Source of the DNA: Candidatus Methanofilum arcanum
GTDB taxonomy: Archaea > Halobacteriota > Methanomicrobia > Methanomicrobiales > Methanospirillaceae
Direction of reading: 5' to 3'
Length of the DNA stretch: 23,994 bases
Assembly (NCBI GenBank): GCA_031285085.1
Contig: JAITWW010000044.1
Coordinates: forward strand, 1 to 23,994
Shown here: in pieces, positions 23,874-23,994 of the stretch
How positions within the stretch are numbered: the stretch's first letter is position 1
Layout: every line of letters begins with the position of its first letter
Made by a program: the position numbers and the translations under genes
The notes under the pieces: model-generated
Databases searched by the model: none
Seen by the model: only the letters and a program-made list of their open reading frames with translations
What the model was told of the DNA's origin: nothing

Positions 23874-23994
23874 TTATGTTACATCAATGAGCTCTGCCTC
23901 TGTAATATCAATGGAATCTCCAAAGGCATCCCGTGTTGCACTTGTTGTCATCTGTTCCGTAAGATCACGATCTTCCATGACATCCATGATACGT
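23874..23994 (-). CDS. C-terminal end of an unidentified protein (truncated by window end)
   Basis: On the minus strand an open frame enters the window and stops at TAA (23876-23874). The 39 visible residues begin RIMDVMEDRDLTEQMTTSAT and end ITEAELIDVT. They are acidic, with no cysteine or membrane segment. The pattern of a helix followed by an acidic tail recalls many helical proteins and does not identify a family. It ends 46 bp before the hydrolase gene on the same strand and could belong to the same transcript. Confidence 0.55.
   Translation of the reverse strand, partial: RIMDVMEDRDLTEQMTTSATRDAFGDSIDITEAELIDVT

Overview
The window looks like a stretch of chromosome from a methanogenic euryarchaeon, most likely of the Methanomicrobiales type. 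This rests on gene content: a CDC48/VAT two-ring ATPase, an archaeal-type ThiC with a C-x2-C-x3-C cluster motif, NikR, a class I (DhnA-type) aldolase, a UPF0200 protein and a TIGR00300-type putative ornithine cyclodeaminase. Promoters also look archaeal, with TTTATA-like boxes close to start codons. The DNA is moderately AT-rich. No rRNA, tRNA, CRISPR array, insertion sequence or phage gene was seen. Species assignment is not possible from this sequence alone.

Layout. Positions 1-2620 (+) hold a polar-amino-acid-type ABC importer: the end of a solute-binding protein with a repeated acidic tail, then permease, ATPase and permease. A perfect 13-bp inverted repeat separates it from the convergent nikR (2715-3173, -). 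Divergent from nikR are a 5-formyltetrahydrofolate cyclo-ligase and an 815-residue CDC48/VAT ATPase with an extra C-terminal helical region (3340-6446, +). That ATPase gene meets thiC (6508-7788, -) at a terminator-like dyad. From 7969 to 11370 (+) runs a tight cluster: radical SAM activase-like enzyme, UPF0200 P-loop protein, AP-endonuclease-2/xylose-isomerase-like TIM barrel, RNase Z and a small helical protein of unknown function.

Positions 11371-11650 have no gene but fold on paper into two adjacent long-range helices ending in a T-tract. This is the best candidate here for an undescribed structured RNA. It is followed by a class I aldolase (11699-12604) and a 76-residue basic protein (12693-12923) with a strong hairpin behind it. 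Next come a secreted clostripain-family (C11) protease, a DUF2178 membrane protein paired with a small XRE-type regulator, and the TIGR00300 enzyme (15416-16678).

The right end is a minus-strand block: the last 39 residues of an unidentified protein, an MBL-fold hydrolase (UPF0173 type), and a two-subunit AddB/AddA-like helicase-nuclease. The AddB-like subunit keeps a nuclease motif and four iron-sulfur-type cysteines but lacks a Walker A motif. The AddA-like gene overlaps the 3' end of the TIGR00300 gene by 30 bp. Most of the window is housekeeping; the less ordinary features are the 11.4-11.6 kb RNA candidate, the AddAB-like system, the acidic transporter tail with its minicistron, and the DUF2178/XRE pair.
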